A stretch of DNA of 64,000 nt, taken from assembly GCF_004769405.1 (NCBI RefSeq), contig NZ_RQES01000010.1, positions 1-64,000 of the forward strand. The letters are read 5' to 3'. The notes under the pieces were generated by a model that had not been told where the DNA came from, did not search any database, and saw only the letters and a list, made by a program, of their open reading frames with translations. Of the stretch, positions 55,173 through 64,000 are shown piece by piece. How positions within the stretch are numbered: the first letter of the stretch is position 1; each line of letters starts with the position of its first letter. A program made the position numbers and the translations under genes. Origin of the DNA: Leptospira selangorensis. GTDB taxonomy: Bacteria; Spirochaetota; Leptospiria; Leptospirales; Leptospiraceae.

Positions 55173-55493
55173 ATGTTTGTCCGAGCTTTCATAGGATTAC
55201 TCGTATTCTGTTTTTCGTTCGCAGTATCTGCTAACGGAACGGTAACAGCTTTTGCCGGAACAAAACATTCCAAACAAAGTTTTCATTTAGAGCTCTCTCA
55301 TTCTGCTCTTTCTAACTTAGTAGTTTTAGAAAAAGAATCCGAAAGAATAGAAACGGAAGCTGCCTCCACCTACTGGAAAAATTTAGGTCTACTTTCTCAT
55401 TCAGAATCTGCACCTTCTTTCTCGGACTCGGAAGCACCGTTACATATTTCCGCCTTCGATTCCAATCTATATACGATCCGACTTATCATTTAG
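55173..55493 (+). CDS. Small hypothetical exported protein
   Basis: 106 residues with a clear signal peptide (FIGLLVFCFSFAVSANG). The mature part is helical and Ser/Glu-rich (SALSNLVVLEKESERIE). No cysteine, no recognised family. It is followed after 45 bases by another exported protein on the same strand; the two look like a unit that ends at the terminator at 55986. Confidence 0.65.
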   Translation: MFVRAFIGLLVFCFSFAVSANGTVTAFAGTKHSKQSFHLELSHSALSNLVVLEKESERIETEAASTYWKNLGLLSHSESAPSFSDSEAPLHISAFDSNLYTIRLII

Positions 55494-55538
55494 AACCTTC
55501 TCCAAATATATTTAATTTTTATAATATAGGAGAATTTT

Positions 55539-55976
55539 ATGCGCAACGTATTCGCATACATAGCCGCGGCATCCGTGGTTTCAGTTTCCGCTCCGGTAGC
55601 TGCGGAATCTTCAGAGTTGAGATTATTCCAAAGGCTTGTCGTATTTCATGAACAATTACTTTCAGGCGATGACAAAAGAACAAATCCGAAAGGGCTCTCC
55701 GAAATGATCCGCAAGGCCAAAGAAAGTTCCGGAGAAGAAAGGATCAAATATGCTAAGTCATTGACCTTTGCAGAATTATTGGAGAAAGCGAGCTCGAGAG
55801 AAGAGCAGGAATTTTTATATTCAGAGTTATGTTCTTCTCTAAAAGAGATAGCACCTAAATTACAATTCTATTCTTTTATTTGTCCTAAAACCGGAAAGGT
55901 TTGGATCTCTAAAACAAAAGAAGTCCGAAATCCTTATTTGATCGATGAAAGAGGAACAGGAAAACTAATAAGTTAA
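55539..55976 (+). CDS. Hypothetical exported protein
   Basis: 145 residues. The N-terminus (FAYIAAASVVSVSAPVAAES) is a signal peptide cut after AAA-type sites. The mature part contains a helical ELRLFQRLVVFHEQL and a final PKTGKVWIS. No known family. Preceded by an AGGAG Shine-Dalgarno (TATAGGAGAATTTTATG). It ends just before a strong hairpin terminator. Confidence 0.68.
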   Translation: MRNVFAYIAAASVVSVSAPVAAESSELRLFQRLVVFHEQLLSGDDKRTNPKGLSEMIRKAKESSGEERIKYAKSLTFAELLEKASSREEQEFLYSELCSSLKEIAPKLQFYSFICPKTGKVWISKTKEVRNPYLIDERGTGKLIS

Positions 55977-55985
55977 CGTACAAGG

Positions 55986-56019
55986 AAGAAGCGGTTATCC
56001 TTAGGGATCCGCTTCTTTT
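55986..56019 (+). terminator. Rho-independent terminator after the exported-protein pair
   Basis: AAGAAGCGG-TT-ATCC-TTAG-GGAT-CCGCTTCTT is a long, nearly perfect stem, with the short T-run TTTT at its foot (to 56019). It lies 10 bases after the stop at 55976. Confidence 0.7.
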
Positions 56020-56085
56020 GCCCTTAAAAGCAGACTTGACTCTCGGCCCGTCCATTTTAAACCAGAAGAAAGTAGGACTAAATTA

Positions 56086-58215
56086 GTGGCCCAAAAGATA
56101 AAATCTCCCGAAACCCAAACCTTAGGAAGCGGAGGAAACGGAAATAAGGGACCGATCCATATCGGTAACTCCGATATCTTTTTTGATCGTGAACTTTCCT
56201 GGGTGGATTTTAATAAGCGGGTTTTAGAAGAAGCGAACGATCCTGAAAATCCGCTTCTGGAACGTCTGAAATTTTTATGTATTACTGAATCAAATTTGGA
56301 CGAATTTTATATGGTCCGCGTCGCAGGTTTGAGAAACATATTAGCCGAAGGTAACGACGAAAAAAGTCTGAATGGTCAAAGAGCTTCCGAGATCTTAACA
56401 GAGTTATCCAATAAGGTAAGAAATTTCGTAAATGTTCAATACGAAACCCTAACTTATACTCTGGAACAAATGAAAGAGAACGGGATCCATCTCATCTTAA
56501 ATCCGGATGAATTAAATAAAAATGAAATAGAAGATATCAAACATTATTATAAAGAAGATGTTTCTCCGATCTTAACTCCACTTTCTATAGATCCATCACA
56601 CCCGTTTCCTCATATACTTAATAAATCCTTAAACTTAGCGATCGTTCTTACCGCAGATGATGAAAAAACAGGATTAAAAAAAGACCTGTTTGCAGTGGTT
56701 CAAGTACCGTCCGTATTACCAAGATTCTTACAGCTTAAGGGAGAAGGTAAGACCAGAAGATTTTTCCCTCTGGAAGAGATCATCAAACTTCATGTGGATG
56801 ACTTATTCTATGGAATGACGGTAAAAGAAGTTTATCCTTTCCGGATACTAAGAGATGCGGACATCTCCATAGACGAAGAAGCTTCCGTAAAGGATCTTCT
56901 CATTACTATGAAAAAGGAGATCCGAAACCGTATCTGGGGAGACGCGGTAAGAATGGACATTTACGAAGGAACTTCCGCTTTCGTAAGAAACACCCTAAAA
57001 GAACTCATGGAATTACAAGATCATGAGATCTTTGACGTATCTTCTATATTAAATATTAGTGATATGATGTATTTTTACGGACTGGAACATACTTCCAAGT
57101 TCAAATATACATTCTTCCAGCAGAAGACCACTTTAAAGTTCGAATCTCCTGAGAAAATTTTCGAAGCAATCAAAAAGAAAGACAGATTATTACATCACCC
57201 TTACCAATCTTTCGGAGCGATCGAAGATCTACTTAGGATTTCTAGCGAAGACCCGAAAGTTTTGGGGATCAAGATGACCCTATATCGTACAAGCGGGGAC
57301 TCGCCTATTATCCAATATTTAGGGCAGGCAGCCGAAAACGGAAAACAGGTTACGGTACTTGTTGAGTTAAAGGCAAGATTCGACGAAGAACGAAATATCA
57401 AATGGGCCCAAAAACTGGAAGAAAGAGGAGTTCACGTAGTATACGGAGTAGTAGGACTTAAGATCCACAGTAAGATGCTTCTGATCGTAAGAAGAGAAGA
57501 AGAACACTTGGTACGTTACGTGCACCTTGGAACCGGAAATTATAACTCCACAACCAGTAAATATTATACGGATTTAAGTTTCTTCACCGTTAACAAAGAT
57601 ATTACTGAAGATGTTTCCACTATTTTCAATACTATCACTAGTTATGCAAAGATGCCCTTTTTGAACAAGCTGGCGGCTTCTCCACATAATCTAAAAACCG
57701 TATTTTTAACTCTGATCGAAAAAGAAACTGAAAATGCAAAGGCCGGAAAACCTGCGCGTATCATTTTCAAAATGAACAGTTTAGTCGATCCTCATATTAT
57801 ATTAGCAATGTATAATGCGAGTCGGGCCGGAGTGATCATAGAGTTGATCATTCGAGGGATCTGTTGTTTAAAACCTGGGCTCCCTGGAATTTCGGAAAAT
57901 ATCACAGTGATCTCCATCGTAGGTAGATTCTTAGAACATACACGTATTTATTATTTCCTTTCAGGCGGAGAAGAGAGTACCTTCCTCGCTTCCGCAGACT
58001 GTATGCCTAGAAACTTTGAAAGAAGGATCGAAGTCCTATTTCCTATCTTAGATGCAAAAAATAAAGATAGGATCAAAAAGATCTTAGATGTTCAGATCAG
58101 GGACAATGTTAAAGCCAGATTACTTTCTTCCGACGGTATCTATCGCAAAAGAGAAAGAGTAGAAGGCGAGAAGCCTGTGGATAGCCAGATCGAAAGAATG
58201 AACTTCACGGAATAA
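56086..58215 (+). CDS. ppk1: Polyphosphate kinase 1
   Basis: 709 residues from a GTG with AGGA eight bases upstream. Synthesises polyphosphate from ATP at the membrane. Active-site His461 is in GLKIHSKMLLIVRR, with the neighbouring HLGTGNYNSTTSKYY; the four PPK domains are all present in order, from the DRELSWVDFNKRVLEEAND start to RFLEHTRIYYFLSGGEES near the end. FAD oxidase gene follows after two bases; together they may be an operon. Confidence 0.96.
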   Translation: MAQKIKSPETQTLGSGGNGNKGPIHIGNSDIFFDRELSWVDFNKRVLEEANDPENPLLERLKFLCITESNLDEFYMVRVAGLRNILAEGNDEKSLNGQRASEILTELSNKVRNFVNVQYETLTYTLEQMKENGIHLILNPDELNKNEIEDIKHYYKEDVSPILTPLSIDPSHPFPHILNKSLNLAIVLTADDEKTGLKKDLFAVVQVPSVLPRFLQLKGEGKTRRFFPLEEIIKLHVDDLFYGMTVKEVYPFRILRDADISIDEEASVKDLLITMKKEIRNRIWGDAVRMDIYEGTSAFVRNTLKELMELQDHEIFDVSSILNISDMMYFYGLEHTSKFKYTFFQQKTTLKFESPEKIFEAIKKKDRLLHHPYQSFGAIEDLLRISSEDPKVLGIKMTLYRTSGDSPIIQYLGQAAENGKQVTVLVELKARFDEERNIKWAQKLEERGVHVVYGVVGLKIHSKMLLIVRREEEHLVRYVHLGTGNYNSTTSKYYTDLSFFTVNKDITEDVSTIFNTITSYAKMPFLNKLAASPHNLKTVFLTLIEKETENAKAGKPARIIFKMNSLVDPHIILAMYNASRAGVIIELIIRGICCLKPGLPGISENITVISIVGRFLEHTRIYYFLSGGEESTFLASADCMPRNFERRIEVLFPILDAKNKDRIKKILDVQIRDNVKARLLSSDGIYRKRERVEGEKPVDSQIERMNFTE

Positions 58216-58217
58216 AT

Positions 58218-59636
58218 ATGAGTATTAGCCAAGAAAATAAAAATAAACTTAAATCCCTATTGGGAGAAGACAGGGTTTTTTTCAAAGACGAAACCCAAAT
58301 GGATCAGGCGACATTCCTTTCTTTCGGAACGGACAGAACAAAAGTATATGTTCCGGATTATGAAATTCTAACATTCCCTAAAAACACCCAAGAAGTTTCG
58401 GAAATCGTAAAATTCGCATTCGAGAATGATATCAAGATCGTTCCATCCGGTGGAAGAACAGGTTATGCCGGTGGAGCGGTAGCTAAGTCCGGAGAAATAG
58501 TGATCTCCCTTACTAAGATGGATCAGGTTTTGGATTTCGATCCATTCTTCGGTTCCTTAACCGTACAAGCAGGGATGATCACTAAAAATCTGCATAAAGA
58601 AGCGGAAGAAAGAGGTTTTTATTTCCCTGTAGATTTCGCAGCCACAGGCTCCTCTCATATAGGCGGAAACATAGCGACTAACGCAGGCGGGGTAAGAGTG
58701 GTTCACTATGGACTGATCCGCCAATGGGTTTTGGGTCTGAAAGTAGTTACAGGTACGGGAGAGATCCTTGAATTTAACGGAGAGATCCTAAAAAACAATA
58801 CTGGTTATGACCTTAAACATTTATTCATAGGTTCCGAAGGAACATTGGGGATCATCACCGAATGTACTCTTAAACTTACCAAAAAGCCCGCAGACAATCG
58901 TATACTTTTCACTGCAGTCCCTGATTTCCCTTCTATATTAGAATTATTTAAAGAAACTCATAATATGTCCTTGCCTATTCTGGCATTCGAGTTTCTGACC
59001 AAATATTGTTTAGACAAGGTGATGGATCATTTACATGTTCCAGATCCGTTCTCAGAAGTGAGTCCATACTATGTTTTAATGGAATTCGAGATCACTGAAG
59101 AATCTGATGATGAGAAACTATTCTCCTTTTTAGAAACCATTATGGAAAAAGGTTATGTTTCCGACGGAAGCCTAGCTCAGAACTCAAGACAAGCGGAAAC
59201 CTTTTGGAAATATAGAGAAGGTATCAGCGAATCTATTTCCATAGATTATACGGTTCATAAAAACGATATATCTCTCCCGCTTAGGAATATGAATCCTTTC
59301 TTGGAAGATATGCAGGCTTTACTTTCTTCCAAATATCCCGGCTTCGAGATCGCACTTTTTGGCCATATAGGTGACGGAAACCTTCACTTAAATATAGTAA
59401 AACCTAAGGACCTTTCCGATACGGAGTTTTTCTCACAATGTAAGAAAGTAGATCCTTCCATGTTCGAACTATTACAAAAACATCATGGATCAATTAGCGC
59501 TGAACATGGGATCGGTCTTTTGAAAAAAGACTTTTTACATTTTTCTCGTTCTTCTGCCGAGATAGAAGTCATGAGAATGATCAAAAAAGCTCTAGACCCA
59601 AAAAATCTTTTGAATCCGGGGAAAATCCTCCCCTAA
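58218..59636 (+). CDS. FAD-linked oxidase (GlcD/D-lactate dehydrogenase family)
   Basis: 472 residues. FAD-binding type 4: PSGGRTGYAGGAVAKSGE and SSHIGGNIATNAGGVRV hold the isoalloxazine and pyrophosphate. The C-terminal domain has GHIGDGNLHLNIV and SAEHGIGLLKKDF. This is the glycolate oxidase subunit/D-2-hydroxyacid dehydrogenase type; exact substrate (D-lactate, glycolate, D-2-hydroxyglutarate) is not determined. Co-transcribed with ppk1 and the two genes downstream. Confidence 0.93.
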   Translation: MSISQENKNKLKSLLGEDRVFFKDETQMDQATFLSFGTDRTKVYVPDYEILTFPKNTQEVSEIVKFAFENDIKIVPSGGRTGYAGGAVAKSGEIVISLTKMDQVLDFDPFFGSLTVQAGMITKNLHKEAEERGFYFPVDFAATGSSHIGGNIATNAGGVRVVHYGLIRQWVLGLKVVTGTGEILEFNGEILKNNTGYDLKHLFIGSEGTLGIITECTLKLTKKPADNRILFTAVPDFPSILELFKETHNMSLPILAFEFLTKYCLDKVMDHLHVPDPFSEVSPYYVLMEFEITEESDDEKLFSFLETIMEKGYVSDGSLAQNSRQAETFWKYREGISESISIDYTVHKNDISLPLRNMNPFLEDMQALLSSKYPGFEIALFGHIGDGNLHLNIVKPKDLSDTEFFSQCKKVDPSMFELLQKHHGSISAEHGIGLLKKDFLHFSRSSAEIEVMRMIKKALDPKNLLNPGKILP

Positions 59637-59640
59637 AACC

Positions 59641-59997
59641 ATGGAAAAGAAACTATCCGGTTTTTTTAGGTTTCTAACCGTAATTACCTGGATCGTGTTT
59701 GCGGGCCTAAGTTATATAAAATCGGAACCACAAGTCTGGATCCCGACTTATCTAACTGTTAGTCTTCTGTATTCCACGGAATGGTATTCTTTCTTTCATG
59801 ATCCCGGCAGAAGGATCTTAATCGCCGGTTTAGGAAAATCGATAGGGATAGGATATTTTGTTTGGGGATTTTATAATTTTTTAGATAATCCTAAACCGGA
59901 TCTGGATTCAGAAGTTTTCAAAGACAGTATGGGACTTGCATTATCATCCATCTGGCTCTTTTTATTACCTTTTTTCCAAGGGAGAAATCGGCGATGA
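59641..59997 (+). CDS. Hypothetical membrane protein
   Basis: 118 residues with about three to four membrane segments (near 12-28, 33-50, 60-80, 97-113). No motif recognised. It is set between the FAD oxidase (4 bases) and the acyltransferase (ATGA overlap), so it may support one of them. Inner membrane. Confidence 0.72.
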   Translation: MEKKLSGFFRFLTVITWIVFAGLSYIKSEPQVWIPTYLTVSLLYSTEWYSFFHDPGRRILIAGLGKSIGIGYFVWGFYNFLDNPKPDLDSEVFKDSMGLALSSIWLFLLPFFQGRNRR

Positions 59998-60701
59998 AGA
60001 TCGCAATCGCTTCCTTCATCGCCACAACAATATTAAAAATTATTTATATAACTGTTCGTTGGACTCAAATCAATATCCCTAAAAAGTCGGAAGAGTTACT
60101 TCTTCAAAAAAAAGGATTCGTTCTATCTCTTTGGCATAATCAAATCCCATTCGTTATAGATTTTACGTATAAATTTTACGTAAAACGTTACGGCCTAGAG
60201 GTGATCCCGATGGCATCCCAATCCAAGGACGGGGAGCTGGCGACAAGAGTGATCTCTCATTTCGGAATGAGACCTAAAAGAGGTTCCAGTAAAAGAGGGG
60301 GAGCCGCCGCCTTAAAAGCATTGGTCCAAGACGCAAAAAAAGGAAATATCAGTTTGATCACACCTGACGGTCCTACTGGCCCGGTTTATACCCTCAAACC
60401 TGGGATCATTCAGTTAGCTTCTATGACCGGATTTCCTATATTATCCTATTATGCTAAATACGATCATTATAGGATCGTACAAAGTTGGGACAGAACTCCA
60501 GTCCCCAAACTATTCTCTAAAGCTGAGTTCTTTATTTCGGAACCATTTTACGTCCCAAAACTTAAGGGAGACAATGAACTGGAAATTTGGAGAAAAAAAT
60601 TCGAAACATTCATGCTGGATCAAATAGGAATTTCCCAACAAGAGGCGGAAAATTTGAGGGAAGAGGTTCGACTGGCAGCGGAAACAAAAAGAAAAAGGTA
60701 A
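59994..60701 (+). CDS. DUF374 lysophospholipid-acyltransferase-like protein
   Basis: 235 residues. DUF374 proteins are related to the PlsC/lysophospholipid acyltransferases: LSLWHNQIPFVIDF with the conserved His, then AALKALVQDAKKGNISLITPDGPTGP, which is the diagnostic DGPxGP block, then LKPGIIQLASMTGFPI. One N-terminal membrane anchor. A role in lipid A or phospholipid acylation is likely. Translationally coupled to the small membrane gene upstream (ATGA). Confidence 0.9.
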   Translation: MKIAIASFIATTILKIIYITVRWTQINIPKKSEELLLQKKGFVLSLWHNQIPFVIDFTYKFYVKRYGLEVIPMASQSKDGELATRVISHFGMRPKRGSSKRGGAAALKALVQDAKKGNISLITPDGPTGPVYTLKPGIIQLASMTGFPILSYYAKYDHYRIVQSWDRTPVPKLFSKAEFFISEPFYVPKLKGDNELEIWRKKFETFMLDQIGISQQEAENLREEVRLAAETKRKR

Positions 60702-60721
60702 GTTAAATTATAATTTTCTAA

Positions 60722-61366
60722 TCAAGCCACTCTTAGTCTGTAAAAACTCCAGTGAACTATAAAGATCCTGGACATCAAAAGATATAATGCCTTTCCGTTT
60801 TGTTTGGATTCTACAGCGGATTCGAAAGCGGAGATCAATTCTCTTAAAATTTCTCTTTCCCCCAGATCGGAAATCAGCTCCAAATCGATAGTGGATAAAT
60901 TTTCATCTTCAGGAAACTTAAGATCGTTAGATTCTAAAAGTATTTCTAAAAGTTTCTCTGCTTCTATAAGTATGGATTCTACAGTTTTATCAGGTTCTTC
61001 AGGTCCGTTTAATAAAGAGTATATTCCGTCAGACAATTCTAAGATCAAACCGCCAATTGCAGAGTCATCTCCGTTCTCGAATGTATGATTGACTTCCTCT
61101 AATTTTTCTCTAAGTAAGGATCTTACTTGAGAGAAGGAGTTTGCAGCATATTGCATTTCTCCTTCGTCCATGGATTCCTCAAAACCTTGTAACCAATCAG
61201 GCCCAGTAGGCTCGAAGCCGTCCCAATCCGCCCATAATGACTCGCAAGCCAGAAAGACTTGATCCGTAGTACTTCCAACATGTTTATAAGTGGAAACTAC
61301 CACGGCGAGACGAGCCAGAGCTTCGGACCATTCCGTTTCTCGGATCTCCATCATGTCGTATACCAT
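60722..61366 (-). CDS. Hypothetical acidic helical protein
   Basis: 214 residues, acidic and largely helical; no signal or membrane segment. Blocks such as GFEESMDEGEMQYAANSF and EEPDKTVESILIEAEKLLE suggest a helical bundle. No catalytic or metal motif. It is convergent with the acyltransferase gene, 20 bases away. Two starts (codons 1 and 5/6) are possible. The length and acid bias recall adaptor or regulatory proteins, but nothing more can be said. Confidence 0.66.
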   Translation of the reverse strand: MVYDMMEIRETEWSEALARLAVVVSTYKHVGSTTDQVFLACESLWADWDGFEPTGPDWLQGFEESMDEGEMQYAANSFSQVRSLLREKLEEVNHTFENGDDSAIGGLILELSDGIYSLLNGPEEPDKTVESILIEAEKLLEILLESNDLKFPEDENLSTIDLELISDLGEREILRELISAFESAVESKQNGKALYLLMSRIFIVHWSFYRLRVA

Positions 61367-61518
61367 ACACTAGTAACAATCCGATGAAAGCAAGTTTCCC
61401 TATTATTTCAAATTAGCTAAGTTTTTATTTTACATTCCTTTAAAACTAATCTTTCGGTGTCACGAGAACTAATGTTTACTGTCGCAGTAAAATTAGACCG
61501 TTTGGATTAGTAGGCTTT

Positions 61519-62142
61519 TTAGAAACGAGAATACTTCCGAACCAGATCCACTCTAGAGTTCACTTGTAATTTTTTAAAAATACTTTTGATCTGAATTCGA
61601 ACCGTACCTTCTTTTGTTCCAAAGTTACGCGCTATTTCTTTAGTTCTATAACCGTTGATAATATGGTTCAGAATTTCTTTTTCTCTAGGAGTTAAAGAAT
61701 GTGTCTCCTTTGTGGGAGGTTTTCTGAAAAAGGAGATCACCTTAGCTGCAGCACCGGGAGAAAGTATTCCCCCTTCTCTCATTACCATTCTCGCTACTTC
61801 TTTTATGTCCTTCAGATCTTTTTTGAGAACGAACCCGACCGCACCTGCCTTCATTGCCTGTATCAAAGCATCGTCAGTATCTAACGTGGAAAGCATAATA
61901 TACTTAGGGTCGCTATCAAAATCGGATCTTTCTTTTATATAATCGATCCCGGATTTACCAGGAAGGACGATATCCATAAATACAAGATCAAATTTATCTC
62001 GACGGTTTTGTGATAAGTCCTCAGTAGAAGAAAACACTTCCACTTGATCCACTTCTTCCATCACAGAGAGAGTGTTTGCACAGGTCTGAGCAAACTCGGA
62101 ATTGTCTTCAACTATAGCGATTTTTACTTTTTCCATTTTCAT
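61519..62142 (-). CDS. NarL/LuxR-type response regulator
   Basis: 207 residues. Receiver domain with Asp57 in LVFMDIVLPGKSG and Asp13-region acidic residues, and an HTH_LuxR domain at about 146-205: LTPREKEILNHIINGYRTKE and GTVRIQIKSIFKKLQVNSR. It is a DNA-binding transcription regulator. No kinase gene is next to it, so it is an orphan in this window. A gene-free interval of 339 bases precedes it, long enough for complex control. Confidence 0.93.
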   Translation of the reverse strand: MKMEKVKIAIVEDNSEFAQTCANTLSVMEEVDQVEVFSSTEDLSQNRRDKFDLVFMDIVLPGKSGIDYIKERSDFDSDPKYIMLSTLDTDDALIQAMKAGAVGFVLKKDLKDIKEVARMVMREGGILSPGAAAKVISFFRKPPTKETHSLTPREKEILNHIINGYRTKEIARNFGTKEGTVRIQIKSIFKKLQVNSRVDLVRKYSRF

Positions 62143-62481
62143 CCGCCGACCGGCCCCTTGTATTACGGTTTTTCGATCCTAATTTCTATATTCGTTTTTC
62201 AAAAAACTCGGACGACGGTAGGAAGATTTTTTTCAATTTTATAAAATATGATGATGATCCATATTTTCCGGAACAAACGTATGCGAAATTTTTTCACGAT
62301 TTTTTTTAATTCGAGTGTCTGTCTTTTATGTTTCCGAGATAAAATTTCCAATGGGAGAAATAGATAAAAAGCGTATTATCTTTTATTAATATATAATTTA
62401 TTTCCAAACTATGACGAGTTCGTTTAATAAACGGTTCCCTCCCCTATTCGGGGAGTATAAACGTAACTAAAATATTGACCC
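62143..62481. other. Gene-free interval ahead of the LuxR-type regulator
   Basis: 339 AT-rich bases between the hydrolase stop and the regulator start, with no ORF that looks real. It contains a 13-base palindrome CGTTTAATAAACG (62421-62433) and a hairpin CTCCCC-TATTC-GGGGAG (62439-62455) close to the hydrolase end. The palindrome could be an operator and the hairpin a terminator without a T-run. I see nothing else of structure. Confidence 0.5.
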
Positions 62482-63366
62482 TCAAAGCCAAGAATTGATC
62501 TTTTCTGCGACATCCTTTGGTCTTTCCATATGAAGAGCGTGCTTCGCGTTTGGAATCCAGACCAGTTTACTTTTCTTTAAATAGGAATGTAATTTTTTTA
62601 CCATAGGAGGATCTGTGATCGGATCTTCTGTCCCGGATATGATCAGGGATTTTTGAGAAACTGCAGAAAGTTTTTTGCCCAGAAAAATTTCTTTCTCCCT
62701 GTCCAAAGTATTTTCCGTTAAAAATTGATGAGCCAAATTATTCCACTGACTGAGCAGCGCCTTTTTGGCGATACCACCCAATTCCGGAACATTCTCCTGA
62801 TATAATGCAGTAAGAAGCCTTTCGATCTCTTCCGTTTTGGAAGGAAAAAGTAACTTCCTCATTTCGTCTCTTTGTGGGTGTGGAATTCCGCCCGGAGCGA
62901 GTAGCACAAGTCTCTGGATCCTCTTTTCTTTTTGAGAATCACGCATTGCGATCATCATCGCAATCAAGGATCCCATGGAATGTCCGGCCAAAACAACATC
63001 GTTTAACGCGAGTTTGCGGATCGAATTGTAAAGAAGGTCCGCAAATACATCAACTTGGTACAGATATTTCACTTTGGGAAGAGGACTTAATCCGAAACCG
63101 GGAATATCCGGGACTAAAAGATTGAAGTCATTTCGTAAAAAAGGAGCCAGTCTCCTGAAACCTGTGGCAGAATCCAGAAGTCCATGGATGAAAAAAAGAG
63201 TTTTGTTCGATCCTTGGGCAGAAGGTCTCTTCAAGAAGAAAATTTTGTGTCCACCGAGGTCAAGTTGCAGGCGCTGAAATCCCAGCTCCTTCTCCATAAA
63301 CCGAATTTTTTGCCTGGTATAATTTCGAAGAAAAAGTTCGTATACAAAATCCATAGATTGGGTCAA
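62482..63366 (-). CDS. Alpha/beta-hydrolase
   Basis: 294 residues from a TTG with GAGGG five bases upstream. The fold shows the oxyanion FFIHGLLDS, nucleophile Ser130 in LAGHSMGSLIAM, acid in SGTEDPITDPP, and His in PNAKHALHMERPKDV, a complete triad. It may be an esterase, lipase or C-C hydrolase; substrate unknown. It is divergent from the partial PAS protein at 63445. Confidence 0.9.
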   Translation of the reverse strand: MTQSMDFVYELFLRNYTRQKIRFMEKELGFQRLQLDLGGHKIFFLKRPSAQGSNKTLFFIHGLLDSATGFRRLAPFLRNDFNLLVPDIPGFGLSPLPKVKYLYQVDVFADLLYNSIRKLALNDVVLAGHSMGSLIAMMIAMRDSQKEKRIQRLVLLAPGGIPHPQRDEMRKLLFPSKTEEIERLLTALYQENVPELGGIAKKALLSQWNNLAHQFLTENTLDREKEIFLGKKLSAVSQKSLIISGTEDPITDPPMVKKLHSYLKKSKLVWIPNAKHALHMERPKDVAEKINSWL

Positions 63367-63444
63367 TGATTCCCTCTCTAGTCGAATCTAGCAAGGAATC
63401 CAAATCAATTTTACGATGCGGAATTCCGATATTATATACAATTC

Positions 63445-64000
63445 ATGAAGAACCGGGAATTAGTTCTACTCTTAGAAAAGGCCTTCTTTCCCGCCCAGGA
63501 AGGAATTCTGATCTTAGAGCCTGGGAGTTATAATATACTCGGCTCGAATCCTAAGGCATGCTCTATCTTAGGTTATGATCCGGACGAACTAAAGAACCTT
63601 AGTCTAAGCAATTTACTCGCTCGCCCGGACAGCATCGGAAATTACGGGACCGGAGCAGAAGAACTTGGCATCTCTCTTCTTTGGAATTTGAGAAAAAGTA
63701 ATGGATCACTTCTTCTTGCCGACTTTACGATCAACGCATTCTCGGAAACTCCTAATTCACCTTTAATTTTTCATATCTACCAAAGATCAGAGATTAGAGA
63801 AATTGAACTCAGATTATATTATTTACAAAGTATCTTAAGAACCCTTCGACTTTTAAAATTAAATTTAAGATCTCTTCGTTTGAGTTCTGAAAGTACTCTT
63901 TTCCAAAAGATATGTGATACACTTAAAGAAAATCCTCATTATAGTTTAGTCTGGGGTTTTTATAGAAGGGAAGACGGTGCAGATCAGATACTGATCCAAT
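63445..64000 (+). CDS. PAS-domain signalling protein (3' end cut by window)
   Basis: 185 residues are visible to the window edge, frame open. An N-terminal PAS domain holds EGILILEPGSYNILGSNPKA and LGYDPDELKNLSLSNLLA. After a helical linker, SESTLFQKICDTLKENPHYS and LVWGFYRREDG look like the start of a GAF domain. The remainder, probably a kinase, GGDEF or SpoIIE output, lies outside. ATATTATATACAAT upstream could be a -10 region. It is divergent from the hydrolase. Confidence 0.75.
   Translation, partial: MKNRELVLLLEKAFFPAQEGILILEPGSYNILGSNPKACSILGYDPDELKNLSLSNLLARPDSIGNYGTGAEELGISLLWNLRKSNGSLLLADFTINAFSETPNSPLIFHIYQRSEIREIELRLYYLQSILRTLRLLKLNLRSLRLSSESTLFQKICDTLKENPHYSLVWGFYRREDGADQILIQ

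Noticed and set aside
61475..61491. TTTACTG-TCG-CAGTAAA inverted repeat after the LuxR-type regulator
   Set aside because: Three-base loop and no T-run; it could be an operator or chance.
1..64000. tRNA, rRNA, CRISPR, insertion sequence or prophage
   Set aside because: None could be recognised on reading both strands; a tRNAscan-SE and ISfinder run would settle it.

Overview
The window looks like chromosomal core sequence of a Leptospira-type spirochaete. The base composition is moderately AT-rich. Genes are short-spaced and on both strands. There is a spirochaetal flagellar filament cap gene (FliD), many lipoproteins with Leptospira-style lipoboxes, ankyrin and PEGA proteins, and a dense set of signalling proteins (DISM-type hybrid kinase, tandem SpoIIE phosphatases, stand-alone histidine-kinase-like ATPases, STAS). 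I see no rRNA, tRNA, CRISPR array, prophage or insertion sequence. The genus assignment is inference from gene content; I cannot name the species.

Layout. 1-9.1 kb: small lipoproteins, an XRE regulator, two DJ-1/PfpI proteins, a 1-Cys peroxiredoxin with a clear terminator, an FMN reductase, a HAD hydrolase, a serine-hydrolase lipoprotein and CutA. 9.1-16.2 kb: rhomboid protease, UvrB, an RsbW-like ATPase, TrmL, an S1-domain protein, a degenerate amidohydrolase and a second stand-alone ATPase. 16.2-20 kb: glycosyltransferase, AroE, FolC, a VOC protein. 20-26.1 kb: a tightly overlapping leftward operon (Cys-rich protein, RnfC-like, RnfD-like, PtsN-like, two DppB/DppC-type permeases, PEGA protein), the most unusual cluster here. 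26.2-32 kb: CslA-like membrane glycosyltransferase, a structured leader in front of a MotA-like gene, a palindrome-bounded repeat, an AftB-like GT-C enzyme and a K+/H+ antiporter. 32-40.6 kb: DUF1292 protein, large hybrid kinase, HNH protein, ManA, DnaJ-like protein, STAS protein, RibF. 40.8-44.3 kb: two translationally coupled membrane SpoIIE phosphatases. 44.4-53.2 kb: FliD and a partner, acyl-CoA dehydrogenase, and a multi-PAS kinase overlapping a single-domain response regulator. 53.4-64 kb: a rhomboid-like pseudoprotease with a zinc ribbon, SH3 lipoprotein, DinB protein, two small secreted proteins, Ppk1, a GlcD-type oxidase, a DUF374 acyltransferase, a LuxR-type regulator, an alpha/beta hydrolase and the start of a PAS protein cut by the window end.

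How the parts may fit together. The SpoIIE phosphatases, the STAS antagonist and the two stand-alone ATPases are the classes of protein that make up a partner-switching (anti-sigma/antagonist) circuit, although they lie in separate loci. The 21.6-26.1 kb operon joins redox (RnfC/RnfD-like), regulatory (PtsN) and transport (permease) proteins and uses TTG starts for four of its seven genes. No function can be assigned to it as a unit from sequence alone. Many genes are joined by 1-11 base overlaps (ATGA, GTGA, TTGA), which implies translational coupling. Start sites were adjusted where a Shine-Dalgarno sequence, a lipobox or a paralogue argued for another codon.
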